64,000 nt of DNA from Tupaia tana (taxonomy: Eukaryota; Chordata; Mammalia; Scandentia; Tupaiidae), in NCBI GenBank assembly GCA_026018925.1, contig JAKSZU010000004.1, forward strand, positions 38,769,233 to 38,833,232. Reading direction: 5' to 3'. Below the pieces are notes generated by a model. That model did not search any database, was not told where the DNA came from, and was given only the letters and a program-made list of their open reading frames with translations. Below, piece after piece: positions 1 to 11,904 of this stretch. The position numbers were made by a program, and so were the translations under genes. Numbering within the stretch: position 1 is the stretch's first letter; every line of letters begins with the position of its first letter.

Positions 1-84
1 TTTCTCATTTTCTCTCTCTCATTCTGTCCCTCTTTGGTCAAATAAAAATAAATAAAGTTAGATAAAATAATTTAAAAAAAAGAG
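1..84 (+). mobile_element. tSINE-B, 3' end only (cut by window edge)
   Basis: The CT-rich segment, the GGTCAAATAAAA motif and an AATAAA-rich tail are present. The tRNA-like head lies outside the window. Confidence 0.8.
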
Positions 85-1599
85 ATAGGAACAGTGTTTT
101 TTTTTTCTCTTATGGACGTGCATATAGTGGGGGAGGCAGATAGAGAGAAGATTCAAATAGAGTACAATAAGAAGCAACATTATAGAAATATGTAAGCATA
201 GAGGGCTGCTACCAGTCCTTCTGATTTTTACAGAGATGGAAATTGAGCTGACTTGTGAGTTGAGATTAGGAAGATGGGAAGGGCATCCCAGGCAGAGGGC
301 AAAGCCTGGATGGAGGCACAGAGGCCTGGAGGAGCCTGCAGCATTTGGAAATCTACATGTAGTATATATTAGAAAATGACAAGACATGAAACCAGGGAAA
401 TAAAGAGGGCTAAGCTCATGAAGAAACTTGCATACCTCATCAGAGAATAAGAAATTTACCTCGAACAGACTGAGGATCCAAAAACAAGCTTAAACAATAG
501 AGTGTCATGATTTATTCATTTGACAAGTATTTATTAAGCTGCTACTGTGTCCCAGTCCCTGTTCTAGATGCTGAGAATACAGAAGTCAGCAAAAGAAGCA
601 AGAATCTTGCTCCCCTGACGCTTATGGTCAGATCAGGTGGCATGGAGAGTAGGGGGGTGAGGGAAGATGATAAACAAATGAAGGATTACCATTATGAAGA
701 AAAATGAAACTAGGTGGGGTGAAATTTTATACAAAGTGAACAAGGCAGAGCTTCTAAGATAAAAGACATTAAAGCAGGTCCTAAAAGAAATGAGGAACTG
801 AGACCCAAAGTTTCTGGGAAGACCGCTTCAGATAAAGAGGAGAACAAGTGCAAAGGCCCTGGGGTGAGAGTGTGCCAGATATGTGGGAACACCATCAACA
901 TGGAGATGGGAGGATAGGTGATAGTATCAGAGGTGGTAAGGGACTGGATCATAAAAGGGTTGTATTACAGGGCAAAGGAGATAAAAAGCCTGCGAAGAGC
1001 TTTGAGCAGGAGTGACATGATCTGATTAACACTTGAAAGGGAAAACGCTGGCTGCTGTGTGAATAGATCTGAAGTGCAGGAAGGAAAATGGCAAAAGCAA
1101 GGAGAGCCTTGAGAGGCTATTTCCAATCATTCAGATGAGAAATGACGGTGGGTGAGTTAGATTAGGGTGGCGACAGTAGAAATGGTTAAGATTTCCTGGT
1201 GAGTTGGCTGAGAGGTGTGAACAAAAGGGAGATATATAAGATGACTCCTCTATTTCCAGCCTGAGCAACTGAAAGGATGTAACTGCCATTTACTAAAATA
1301 GGGAAGCCTGGGAGAGGAACAGGTGTGAAGTGGGAGGAAATCAAATGTTGTTCTTTGTACATGACGTATTTTCAATGTAAAGGAAGTCAGTAAACAGCTG
1401 GCATATCTGGATTTAGAGCTGAGTTTGAGGATATAAATTAAGCGTCATCATGGGGTAGACGGTTTTTAAGACCACAACACTAGATGAAATCACCTGGAAC
1501 ATAAACATGGCTAATAAAGAAAAGAGGTCCTAAACTAAGTGCTGGCTCCAAAATTCAAGAGACCAAAGAGATGGAAAGGAATAATAGTGGAGACTAGAA

Positions 1600-1790
1600 G
1601 GAGGAGCAACAGTGAAATGTGATGCTCTGTGAGGCTGACTCAGATGGGAAGGTTCCAGGTTTGTGTCCAGAGACCTCCCTGAGTACCTGTGCCATAATCC
1701 TGGCTGGCTGAGGCTGGAGTGGATTGTGGTGTTGAGACTCAGTTGTGGGAGCTGTCTCTGTCTCTCTGGCTCAAGGAGGAAATAAGGGTG
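1600..1790 (+). mobile_element. tSINE-C inside L2
   Basis: Head CAACAGTGAAATGTGATGCT, a B-box-like GGTTCCAGGTTTGTGTCC, then GAGACCTCCCTGAG and GGATTGTGG before a CT-rich end. Ends are approximate and no TSD is clear. Confidence 0.65.
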
Positions 1791-1982
1791 AACTTTAAGA
1801 AAGATGAAAGAAACACTAATGGAGACTGAGTAATGGTTGATAAAGGAGAATAGGCAAGAGAAGGGTGGAAAAAGCTCTATAAAGAAAAAGGAAGGCTGTG
1901 ATTAATTATGTCAAGTGTTGATGATGGGTCAAGAAAAGTGAGGACTGAAAAATGACCTTTGAATTTAGAACTCTGAAGATTG

Positions 1983-2275
1983 AGGACCAGCAGTTGGTAT
2001 AATGGCTGTGTCGCTGGACTCCCATGTAGTTGCCTGCAGTTCAAGTGCCAGACACAGTGGCTTAAATTCATGCTGGGTGCGTGTGTGTGCATGCGTGCCC
2101 AAGATCCCGAGAGGAGAATGGAGGAGAAGGGATTGCGGCATGGCCATCTCCCCTGCGGGGTGATTTCTTGCTTTCTGTCTCTCTGTCTCTGTCTTTCTGG
2201 TGAGCACACACGCCCTCAATGAAAAAACCTCTCCAAATAATAATAATAATAATAAAATTAAAAGACAAAAAAAAA
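1983..2275 (+). mobile_element. tSINE-A inside L2
   Basis: Complete head (GGACCAGCAGTTGGTATAAT), internal GTGCGTGTGTGTGCATGCGT, a hairpin region CCCCTGCGGGG, an end near ACACACGCCCTCAATG and an (AAT)n tail. L2 sequence resumes at 2276. Confidence 0.85.
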
Positions 2276-2673
2276 GTGAAAATCATTAATGATCCGTTAA
2301 GAGTAGTTTTAGTTGAGTTGTGGGATAAATTAAGACTAGAAGGGACTCGAGGAAAGAGGAGGGAAAAAATACATGGGAAAGATATTTGAGGGAGGAGTCT
2401 TGCTATTAAAGGAAGCTGGAAATGGAGTGTTAGTTCAGGGGGGAAGTGAGGAGAAGGGGTGTTTTGTCAAAGAACGGGACAAGGTAGGAAGTGTTTGTGT
2501 GTTAATGGAAATCATCCAGCACAAAGGGAGAAGTCAATGATACAGATGAGAAAGGAGTTAGGAGCAAGGCCGTCCATCACAGAGATGTATCTGCTTCTGA
2601 CTATGGGGATAAAGAGCAAAGTCAGAATAAAGAGTCAGAAATGTAAGAGAAAGAACGCCGAAGATTTAATAAT

Positions 2674-2916
2674 ATTTTTTTCTTAATTTACCAGAAAACA
2701 CTTGTGCTCACTGGAGAGAGAGAGAAAGTGAGAAAATGGCCCCCAAGGGGGATGGCCACACTATAGCCTTTCCATTCTGTTTCTCACTTTTGGATTTTGA
2801 GGATGCATGCACACATGCCCAGCATCTTTTTCAAGCTGCTAGATCTGGGACTTGAATCACTTGGTCGGCCATGTGAGATCCAGCCACCTTAACCACCATG
2901 CTATCAGCTGACCTGT
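2674..2916 (-). mobile_element. tSINE-A' (diverged)
   Basis: Antisense copy with the CCCCCAAGGGGGATGGCC hairpin region; the head ends at CTATCAGCTGACCTG. Flanked by ATTTAATAAT at 2664-2673 and 2917-2926, a perfect 10-bp TSD. Confidence 0.85.
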
Positions 2917-3085
2917 ATTTAATAATAATTTTCAGGTAAAAGTTGAAGGAGACTCAGGATGTTCTGAACAAATCACTAGCCCAAGTCATAAACTGGCTGC
3001 TTGATCTGAACTCATGCAGGCACAGAAGCACAGCAGATCTTGGGAAGCTAGCATTCTTTAAGAGTGCTCCAAAAACAGCTCTTAC

Positions 3086-3222
3086 TTTTCCAGAAGCACA
3101 GGGGGTCGGGACATCATGGTGATCCTCCTCCAATACCACACCATGATGATGAAGATGCTGGGCGTAAGAAAGGTCTTCATGGCAAACCACACCTTGGTGA
3201 AGCCTCCATTTTGGTGAATTCC
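3086..3222 (-). CDS. WLS: WLS exon 5 (137 bp)
   Basis: On the minus strand this reads GIHQNGGFTKVWFAMKTFL and continues TPSIFIIMVWYWRR to RPPVLLEK, matching residues about 223-268 of placental WLS. The acceptor is ...GTCTAG before GGAATTCACC and the donor is GTAAGA after GAAAA. The exon enters in phase 0 and leaves in phase 2: the last Lys codon is split AA|G. It carries the end of the lumenal Wnt-binding domain and, in the FLTPSIFIIMVWYW stretch, the second membrane helix, followed by the basic WRR that usually marks the cytosolic side. Frame is open and no change disrupts it. Exon 4 lies 1347 bp upstream on the same strand. Confidence rests on near identity to the human protein over the whole exon. 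Confidence 0.95.
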
Positions 3223-3680
3223 CTAGACAGAGACCAGTCATAATTTTAAAGGTGAATATATCTTAATATTATTTTCTACCATCAAGAGGTAGGAGAGGTC
3301 AGTAGAGACCTCTTCTGAAGAACTTGGAGAACAAGATCTTTCACATTCACAGCGTGTACTATCGCCTATGCCCCCGGCTCTTCCTCAGACACTGTGGAGA
3401 TATACAGCAAAAAGTATTAAAATGGGCTCACTCTATGATAAGGGAATGATTAACGGCATAATCAAAGATTTTTCCAGAAGATTTTCATTCAAAAGTTAAA
3501 AGATATCATACATGCCTAATATGTTGAGAGTGGTAAATGTGCTCAAATAAATCTACATGACAGAACAATAAGCAGTATCAAAAGTATATGCATATGATAT
3601 CCACAATATAACATTACATGAAGAAACAAGAAACACAAATTGATCCTAATATGATCCCATTTTTTTGTAAGGGAGGGAAT

Positions 3681-3716
3681 GCACACACACACACACACAC
3701 AAACACACACAAACAC
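3681..3716. repeat. (CA)n microsatellite
   Basis: CA repeat broken by two CAAA units; it sits in intron 4 between exons 5 and 4. Confidence 0.95.
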
Positions 3717-3833
3717 CTGGAAGAAGATACGTCAAAACATAGATAGCAGGATATTCCAGGTAATTGTGCTCTTCTGTGTCTTTACCTGTGTTTCCTAATT
3801 TTCTTCAATAAATAGGTATTTCTTGTGTGACTT

Positions 3834-4073
3834 TTTGCTTTAGGACATGTGCGTTCACCAGAAAGACAGAGAGAGACAGAGAGACAGAAAGTGAGAAATC
3901 ACCCCCCAGGCGGGATGGCCACGCTGCAATCCCTTCTCCTCCATTCTCCTCTCAGAATCTTGGGCACACACGCACACGCGCCCAGCGAGTTTAAGCCACG
4001 GGGTCCAGGACTCAAACCACGGTCGACCACATGAGAGTCCAGCAACATAGCCATTACGCTAACTGCTGGTCCC
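3834..4073 (-). mobile_element. tSINE-A, 3'-shortened
   Basis: Antisense copy from ACATGTGCG to GCTAACTGCTGGTCCC. Perfect 9-bp TSD GTGTGACTT at 3825-3833 and 4074-4082. The usual poly-A tail and final bases are missing, so the 3' end is shorter than in other copies. Confidence 0.9.
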
Positions 4074-4569
4074 GTGTGACTTGTTTATATATATAAATAG
4101 CCTCCTTACTCTGTGTTCTACAGTTTCTCCAATTAAAAACATGAAATGGAAAGAACCTAAAGCAACCCTGTTGCCTTTAACATTTTCCTTGCAAGGAGAA
4201 ACATGTAAAAAGGAAAATTTACTTTTATCTTGGTATTATTCATTACACGATCACAACCATATTATTATGATCTTGTAATCATTATAATGATCTTAAGTGA
4301 TCTTAAGCACACTTAAAATCTTAAGTGGGTACAATAATTGCATTGTTTGCCATTTCTGTAATCCCTCGCACAAATTAATTCACTTTATGATCTCCGTCAT
4401 CACGGCTCTGCTATTATTCCCATTTCTCAGATGAGACAGCAGAGGCAAGTGAGGTATGGAGAGGCCCAGAGTGAGATGGACTCCCCCTGCGATATGCATG
4501 CCCGAGAACCAGCGTGCTTGGCCAGCGTTCTAGTGTCAACAACCTGCTAAGAAAATCACATTCGCTTAC

Positions 4570-4731
4570 CACCAACCGAATATCCTTTATCTCCCCGATC
4601 CCAACATTGATTTTCTTCTTCTCATTCACAGGCAGCCGGATGTTTAGAAGATAATACTTGTGGGCCACAGACCCAATTTCCATGAACGGAAGGACATCGC
4701 AGTCGTAGTAGCGGCCCTCATGCTCTGAGGT
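4570..4731 (-). CDS. WLS: WLS exon 4 (162 bp)
   Basis: Fifty-four codons, beginning TSEHEGRYYDCDVLPFMEIG and ending GIGEIKDIRLV, equal to residues about 169-222 of WLS. The acceptor TTCCAG precedes ACCTCAGAG; the donor GTAAGCG follows GTTGGTG. Both ends are phase 0. The exon encodes part of the lumenal beta-sandwich (GOLD-like) domain that contacts the Wnt lipid and hairpin. Human has Pro and Glu where this gene has Ser (TSEHEG) and Asp (YYDCD), and Phe where it has Tyr (HKYYLL); these are conservative, and the Cys in YYDCD is kept. A longer open frame runs on past the donor into intron 4, but the splice signal and exon 5 homology show where coding stops. Confidence 0.96.
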
Positions 4732-5080
4732 CTGGAAGGAGAACAGAGGGTTTGAGGTGGGGTCACTACTTCCAACAGACTGGGTCTGAGTTCCCTTACC
4801 CTGGCCTCAGATCACCAGTTTTAAAAAGCTCATGCTTAAAGGTACACTTAAAGACAGATAACAGGCCACACTGAAGACATGGTGTCCACCCAACTCCCTT
4901 ACCCCAAAAATATGCCATCGAAAAATAGCCACACTGAGGTAGAACCAGACATTTTAGGTAAAAAATAGAGATATTTTATTATCTCCCCACACCTTTCCTA
5001 ATCTTCATTAGAGGATTCTTTCGTCTTCATTAGAGCTTCAGGCCAGGCTTATCTGTTCTACCAGAGCTACATAAGCTTTT

Positions 5081-5336
5081 TTTTTTTTTTTTGAGAGGTT
5101 TTTTTGCTATAGGGCGCGCCAGACAGACAGAGAGAGACAGAGAGATAGAAAGCGAGAAATCACCCCCCAGAGGGGATGGCCACGCCACAATCCCTTCTCC
5201 TCCATTCTCCTCTCGGGATCTTGGGCACGCACGCACACACGCCCGGCATGACTTTAAGCCACCGGGTCCGGGACTCGAACCGCGGTCGACTATGTGGGAG
5301 TCCAGCGACATAGCCATTACGCTAACTGCTGGTTCC
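5081..5336 (-). mobile_element. tSINE-A, full length
   Basis: Poly-T, then GAGAGGTTTTTTTGCTATAG to CTAACTGCTGGTTCC. TSD CTACATAAGCTTTT / CTACACAAGCTTTT (5067-5080, 5337-5350) with one mismatch. Low divergence, including CpG sites kept in GGGCGCGCC, suggests a young insertion. Confidence 0.92.
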
Positions 5337-6109
5337 CTACACAAGCTTTTTATTTGCAGAGTGCCCTTAGAGACCTTGAAGGCTCCACTGGGATGGTCAA
5401 TTTCTTAAAAGTTTTTTAGAAAGCCCTTGCTGAAGTCCATTACACTCTTTGACAATATCTGATTATTTCATGGTTTGGGCCTGAGAAGAAACTATAAGAA
5501 GCTGAAAATATCTTATTCTTAGTGGCTTGACAGGAAAAGAAGCAACCCAAGGAGTCCCTGGAATATGAGGACAAAAAGAAAAGACAGAAAGGAAAGAAAG
5601 GTAATAAATGAGATCAGTTTGCTTCACCCACTCAAAATGTTCTCCCTCCAAAGTTTCCTAACAGCCAAGAGGCAAGATGGAAGAAGAGAGCAAAAATTTT
5701 AATTATACAAATATTTAGCCCAGTTTCTAGAAAGCCTCTTGGGCTTCCTGACAAACGATTGAACAGAAATTGCCCAACAATAGTAGTGAGAGATTGGAGA
5801 ATAGATACACAACTTGCTACTGAAACCTGATTCTGTTCTACCTCACCAGGAGCCCCAGTCGCATGTGCCTATTGAGAGGTGGAGGGTAAGGGAAAAATCT
5901 GGGTATATATAGACTGACCTTCAGCAGACAGGGGCTTCCCTGTGATAAAGCAGATGAGAGTCTGCCATCAATGTTAGGTTTATATGTCAATTTTTATGTG
6001 GAATTTCCTAATTATGAAAGAGTGGTGACTAATAAACATTATTCCTAACCCTAAACTTTCAGGACCTCCATACTTTGTCATAAATCTTTATAGCAAAAGG
6101 TTTAATGTA

Positions 6110-6365
6110 GGGCTGCTGGCGGCACAGTGGTAATGCAATGCTCTGTGATGCTGGAACCACATGGGAAGGTCCCAGGTTCATGTCCTGGGTCTTCCCTCTA
6201 CAAACCGGGTATGCACATGTGCCCATGAACCTGAGTGACTGAGGCTGGGGGTGGATCATGGTGTGGGGACCCTGTTGGAGGTGCCTCCCTCCCTTTCTCT
6301 TTCTCTGAATAAATGAACAGATAAACTTAGAAAGAAAAATATCCAATGGAAAAATAAAAAAAATC
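6110..6365 (+). mobile_element. tSINE-C, near full length
   Basis: A good reference for the C group: GGGCTGCTGGCGGCACAGTG, B box GGTCCCAGGTTCATGTCC, GGGTGGATCATGGTGTGGGG, a CT run and a CTGAATAAATGAAC tail. Confidence 0.75.
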
Positions 6366-6720
6366 AATAGATTAACTAGTATGGGAAGGGTGATTCTGGA
6401 GGATTTCTTACTGGAGAGTCAGGACTTAAAGTGCAACAGAAATTTGTACAGGGAGAGAAGACATGTGGGAAGGGGAGAGGCAAGGCAGGCAAACCCAGGA
6501 CACAGGCTTTTCCGTTCTCGCTGACCTTGCAGGCCTCAGCATTCAGTCATTACAATGTTTAATCCCCTAAGGTGTGAGGGACTGTTGTCAGACACCACCA
6601 GTTAGTTAGAATTGGCATCTGAGATCAAAGACAAACTTTTGTAGGGCGAATTCTGTTTCTTTTTCAAACTCAGCTGCACACTGGGTCCTCCTATACAGAT
6701 CACCTTTAGCTCTCTTTCAC

Positions 6721-6963
6721 TTTTTTTTTTTGGCTATGGGGTTTGTGCACTTGCTAAAGAGAGACAGAGAGAAGGAAAATGAAAAAGCACACTTCTGGGG
6801 AGATGACAACATTTCAATCTCTTCTCCTCCATTGTCCCCTCAGGATTTGGGGCACACACGCACATGCGCCCAGCATGTTTTCCAACTGCTGGGTCTGGTA
6901 CTCAAACCACGCAGCTGACCAGGTGGGATCCAGTAGCCTTAATCACCATGCCACTTATTGGCC
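6721..6963 (-). mobile_element. tSINE-A' (diverged)
   Basis: Poly-T, GGCTATGGGGTTTGTGCACT, the conserved CTTCTCCTCCATTGTCCCCT core and an antisense head ending CCATGCCACTTATTGGCC. No clear TSD. Confidence 0.8.
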
Positions 6964-7521
6964 TCCTCCCCTCTTTTCTTATTATCCTTATAAATTAGTG
7001 CTAGAACGAAGGCCCTGCAGGAATTACTAAAAATACATCACAGATTCTCATTTAAGCTGCATTGAGGAGGCTGACTACCTTCTGCGGTAATGTCAAGAGG
7101 ATGGTTTCTGATATGTTTCCGTCAGGGTCTTATTTTAGTTATGGAAGAATTTGAGAGGGATGGGAACAGAACACATTTAGGTTAATACTATGTGATGTGT
7201 ATCTTGCTTATGGTTCCCAAAGCAGTAGCAGAACTGAAACAAAGACGTGAGTCTTTGAAGTCCAGCTGCGCCATATTGCTGCCTCCAGGACCAAGGGAGA
7301 AGAGGACACTCGAGTGCAGAGGGAAGACAGGAAGGGCTTCACCTCAGACATGCCCAAAGGCAGGCATGTACGGTAACGAGGAGCGTCCTGAGCTCCAGCC
7401 CAGGAAGCTTGCATTCTCATCCTCACCTTATGCCTTGCTCGGTCATCTTGCCTCATCTAGCCTCACTTTCCTCCTAAGTGAAGCAAGAAGGTTAAATAAA
7501 ATAATCTCTGGGTTCACTTCT

Positions 7522-7801
7522 CGTTTCTTTCTTTCTTTTTTTTTTGGTGAGGTTTTTGCTATAGGGTGCATGCGCTTGCCAGAAAGATGGAGACAGAGAG
7601 ATAGAGAGACAGAAAGTGAGTAATCACCCCCCGGGGGGATGGCCATGTTGCAGTCCCTTCTCCTCTGTTCTCCTCTTGGGATCTTGGGCACACACGCACA
7701 CGCGCCCAGCATGGGTTTTAAGCCACCGGGTCCAGGACTCGAGCCACTGTCGACTACACGCGAGTCCAGCGACATAGCCATTACACCAACTGCTGGTCCC
7801 T
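7522..7801 (-). mobile_element. tSINE-A, full length
   Basis: Pyrimidine run, GGTTTTTGCTATAGGGTGCA, the CCCCCCGGGGGGATGG hairpin and GCTGGTCCC. A short duplication TTCACTTCT lies at 7513-7521 and 7807-7815, with a few extra bases before the right copy. Confidence 0.88.
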
Positions 7802-9084
7802 CCGACTTCACTTCTAATTCCCTGCACTGGGTTCCTGGATGTCTCATACTTCTCTGTCTCTACAGAGAGGATAATTCTACCACCTGTGAAACTAAGTTCA
7901 ACAAATGTTCAACACACACAAAAATCTGGGATCCTGGCCTGGCCTTCCTGTCTCAGAGACAAATTTACTGTATTCTTTTAGGGACTTTTACCTGTGCAAT
8001 AAAGTTCTGCCTCTGCCAGTATTTAGGGCACTTAAGAAGAAACAGTCCTCTCTCTTCCTCTCCTTCCTCTCCCCCAACCCTTTCAGTCCTCCCCCCAATT
8101 CCGGCATGAGACTGTCTAATTAGGACAAATTACAGCAGGTGGCAACTTGACTTTTTTTTTTTTAACTTTGCAATCCACCAGGGACTAAAAAGCTTTAAAG
8201 CAATTTCTCATTTAATCTTCAGACTCAAGACTGAATTTCACTGCAATCAAAAGCACAGATTTGATGATTCATTTCCTTCACACCTTTCAAGGTTTAATAT
8301 CTTTCTTGAAAGGGATCAACACATCCTAAAGATAATTAAGCAACTGTCATTAACAAGCAGTTGCAGGCAAACACCCCTCCCCCTCGCTCTGCTTCTCCCG
8401 TGCCCTCCAAGTGTAGAAATAAGGTGAGAGAACATTTTTTCCCCTTTTCTGACGATGAAATTCCGTATCTGAAAGCCCTCTACCTTATTCAACCAGTCTC
8501 TCCTCTGAAAGATGCAATCCACTTGCAGTTACAGCTACAAAGGTTCTAATTCATTTTATCCATTGCATACAAAGATCTGAAAATATTAGCTGTTCTTCTC
8601 TCCTGCTTTCTCCAGTGTCTCTCTGCCATTCACTTTTACCTATCTAGATTGTCCCCAAGGACCCACCTAAAACAATTCCAGATGGTTTTGTCAATGGAGA
8701 GCCCTATATCTGGCACTCAGCCGAATCTAGAGGACTGGATCTCTACCTTCCTCTAGCTTGAAATAATGAACTGAAAGCCGGCAAAATCACAGATTTATCC
8801 CCCTGAGATTTTGATTCAGGTTTTGGGTGTGACCTGAGAATCTACATTTTCTACAAGCTCCAAGGGGATGCTGATGCTGCCAGCTCTCGGCCCACACTTT
8901 ACGTAAGTCTGGGCTAGGAGATCTGGGGAGAGGACTTAGTATTACCAAGTGCCAGGCACTGGCAACAGGTGCTTCTGTGGACAGTGCACGGCTTGCCCAC
9001 GAGAGTCTCAGTTCGCATGTTTTGTCCTGATGGCCTACCTGGCTAACATCCCCTTCTACTCTCAAACATGTCTCAAATAAGGTG

Positions 9085-9250
9085 TCAAATTGTACGGTCA
9101 CCCTGCTTATATTTATTATCTCATCTGGTCCATTCAAAGACTTCCCAGGTAGATACTATGACCCCATTGTGAAGAAGAACACCTGGAGCTGAGATGGAGT
9201 ACTGAGTTTACCTGAGATCACACAATCAGTAAGTAACCCGGCACCAAATT
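9085..9250 (-). mobile_element. MIR relic
   Basis: Shows the reverse-MIR series: ACTATGACCCCATTGTGAAG, GAGTTTACCTGAGATCACAC and AATCAGTAAGT. Ends approximate. Confidence 0.6.
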
Positions 9251-10284
9251 GAAGTCACGTACGTGTTGTCAAGTCTACGGTTTTAACAGAGGTTAATACT
9301 GTGAGACTATCTGCTCTGTAGGATAAGATGAATAAAGCTGGGGCATGGTACTCCAAAGTCCTCAACCTGACATTCATACTTTTTCACAGCAAGCCCTAAC
9401 TTTATAGTTAGAGGCCAGAACACAGCTAGTGATGGCCCATGCTAGGTGAGGAGAAAAATTGAACTTCTCAACAGAACAGGTATTACAAAACTGTCCAATT
9501 CCTTCAGGAGCTACTGATCTGAAGGACAGTAAACAAGGAAAGCCATAATCAGCAATGTTTTCTCAGTGGAGAGTTTGGCCTCGCATGCACTTTACACAAA
9601 GAAATCGGGAATATCTCAGCCCCTCAGTGGACGTCAGAAATCACCTAGCTAGTAGTACTCCATGCCAATACCCCTGAGGAATATGAGTAACCTGGAGTAG
9701 CAATAACTACGCTCCCTCTCGCCTTCACAGAGACTCTCAGCAGTCAGTGGAGGTGGAAGGAGCAGGATCTCAGGTAGGCCTGTGTGAAGGCAGCACTTGC
9801 CATTTGAGAAGGCTCCCAGCTAATTCTGATTTGGTCCTTATGCCATCCACTCCCACCATCCTCTGGAGTCACTGAGTCAATCCTTTATTTTAATTTATGA
9901 AAACTCTAAGGCCTGTGACCACAAGAAAACATCTCCAATTTTGATGTAGGATAGTAACCTCCCTCCCATGGGTGGCTCAATGAGTTTCCCAGAGAAAAGG
10001 GAACATCCTAAAGATGGGTAGGATGACAGGAGGTCTCAAATGCAACTAGATTTCCTCCTTCAGGCCCATTATTTGTCTGTGGTGTGCCCTGGGATTGTTA
10101 GTCTTTATACATGCACATCAACTTTGGCAACCCACAGAAGCCTGAGAAACTGAGAAACAGAAACAAGTACTGATGCAACATGAACAGATTTCCAGCCCTC
10201 AAGACAACTTAGCAACATTCTTCAAATATTTTCAGCTATTTCCAAAGAAGAAGGAGTTGTTTTATGGAGGTATTTCAGAGAAAC

Positions 10285-10670
10285 TCTCTATAGTTTGAAT
10301 ATGTCCCCCCAAACACATGTGTTGAGGTTAGACTATAAAGGGATTAAAAGGGGAAAAACTTGATCTAGTTTTTGTGCCGAAAAGGTAAGGCCTTTGGGAA
10401 GAGATCAGTGATTGGGTGGTTAGTGTGGGGCCCCCATGATTGAGTCCTGGTTTGTGTATAAGGAGAAGAATTGAGGCAGGCAGGGGCCTGAATGGAATGC
10501 AGACCATGCCCTCCCGCTTGCTGCCATGTTGTGATATAGCCGGAAGAACCCCACCAAAGAAGGGCCCTGGACCTTGGACCTTCAATCTGTGAACTGAATA
10601 AACATCTGTTTTCATAAATCACAGTTTATGAGCACCCGATCAGACTAGAACAAATTACTAAATCATTTTA
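10285..10670 (+). mobile_element. MaLR-type LTR relic
   Basis: TATAGTTTGAATATGTCCCC at the 5' side, GGCCTTTGGGAAGAGATCAG inside and AACTGAATAAACATCTG near the 3' side resemble MST/MLT-type MaLR solo LTRs. The subfamily is not certain. Confidence 0.6.
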
Positions 10671-10885
10671 ATCAGACATTCCTTCTTCTGTTCTTTTCTC
10701 CTTTTAAAGGACATGAACTATCTACATTTCCCTTCTCTCCACTAAAACAAAGAGATAATGACCAACCTTTATGAGTCTACATACTAAGAAAATATCAAGA
10801 CACATCTGTGAAATGTAAGCAAATCCTTCCACATGCCTGGGAACTAAATAAACACTCCATCAACTTAGGCATCTAGGCATCCTAC

Positions 10886-11010
10886 CTTGGGGGATGGGAA
10901 GATGCATTTGAGTTTTCGTGGCACTCTCTCATGGGCCATTTCAGTCCATTCTGAAAACATATCGTCACGGTAAGCCAGGGAAACATCCATAGACACTTCT
11001 GCATTTTCTT
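10886..11010 (-). CDS. WLS: WLS exon 3 (125 bp)
   Basis: Starts with two bases (AA) that complete a codon split from exon 2, then reads ENAEVSMDVSLAYRDDMFSE and on to RKLKCIFPSPK. This is residues about 127-168 of WLS. The acceptor is a clean polypyrimidine run, TTCTTTCTCTTGCAG; the donor is GTAGGA after CCCAAG. The split codon gives Lys where human has Arg127. The exon encodes lumenal-domain strands, and the Cys in KLKC is kept. It sits in the most SINE-poor part of the window (about 7.8-13.4 kb). Intron 2 on its upstream side is 36.6 kb long. Confidence 0.95.
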
Positions 11011-11904
11011 CTGCAAGAGAAAGAACACACCATTCAGAGATAGCTTTGGGAGGATACTTGGGAAACAGACTGAAATTCTTACAGGCTCTGCCAGGAAACT
11101 GACAAGATAAAAGAAAGAAATTAATTCCTATCAAACTCCAAACCTAAAACACAAGTAAGTCATAGGATGAAAATCTTCATTTGGATGTTGGATCCCTTCC
11201 CTTAACTATTCTGTCATAGCAAAGAGCTTCCTGTCAACTCCTCCAGGGATGGAGGCCTCACTTTCTCTGTGGCAGCTCAAATGGTGAGATTCTAACTCAC
11301 GGTCAGAACTTATCCTCCCATAATTTGCACGCTGGTCCTAAGTCTGCCATAGAAGCTACATAAAGGTGAGGTCCTTCCTTCTTCCACAAAATGTACTTCA
11401 GGTACTTGAAAACCGTATCTCATCTGCCTGTTTTCTCTCCTCTTTGAATAAACATAACCAAGTCTTCCAACTCTAAAAAGAGACTAATAAAAGTCTCTTT
11501 GTTAGTTTCCTCTGAATGCACTCTGAAAGCATCCTTCTTTAAATCACCTCCAAGAAGCTTTCAAATAAAGGATCTGCTCCTCTCCTAAAACTTAAAACCC
11601 CTTCTTCAAATTGTGGATAAAGTTAATGTGAACAGCATAGGTTTTTTTTTTCTTTTCAAAATTAAAGACTTACACACAGATACAAATATAATAATGAGCA
11701 CATAACTGGACAAATAAATATTCGCACATATTTCCCTCTCAGTAAGAACCATGAATGGGTTTAACTCATCACAGAACTCCTTAAGGAGATTAGATTAATA
11801 AAAGTTGCATCTATCCATTTGTCTGATAAGCTGAACAAGTTCAAAAAGAAAAGAATCTTAAAAAAGAAAACCAAATTATATTTCCAAAATGATTGGAGAA
11901 AGAG

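Larger units (their letters stand above)
505..2620 (-). mobile_element. L2 LINE relic, long (3' half, including reverse-transcriptase C-terminal region and 3' UTR)
   Basis: Read on the minus strand this follows the L2 consensus as I know it. The plus strand begins TTTATTCATTTGACAAGTAT and GTTCTAGATGCTGAGAATAC, the reverse of the L2 3' end. It continues through GTGCAAAGGCCCTGGGGTGA, GAGTGACATGATCTGATTAA and TGGCTGCTGTGTG to TGATGGGTCAAGAAAAG and the region near 2540. The body is interrupted by a tSINE-C (about 1600-1790) and a tSINE-A (1983-2275); L2 homology resumes on the far side of each. Without the inserts about 1.6 kb of L2 remains, which is long for this ancient family. No intact reading frame is left. 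Confidence 0.75.

Noticed and set aside
4414-4569. Coding sequence continuing past exon 4 (ending in a longer open frame)
   Set aside because: The reading runs through a strong GTAAGCG donor into sequence with no WLS similarity. Exon 5 supplies the expected next residues in phase.
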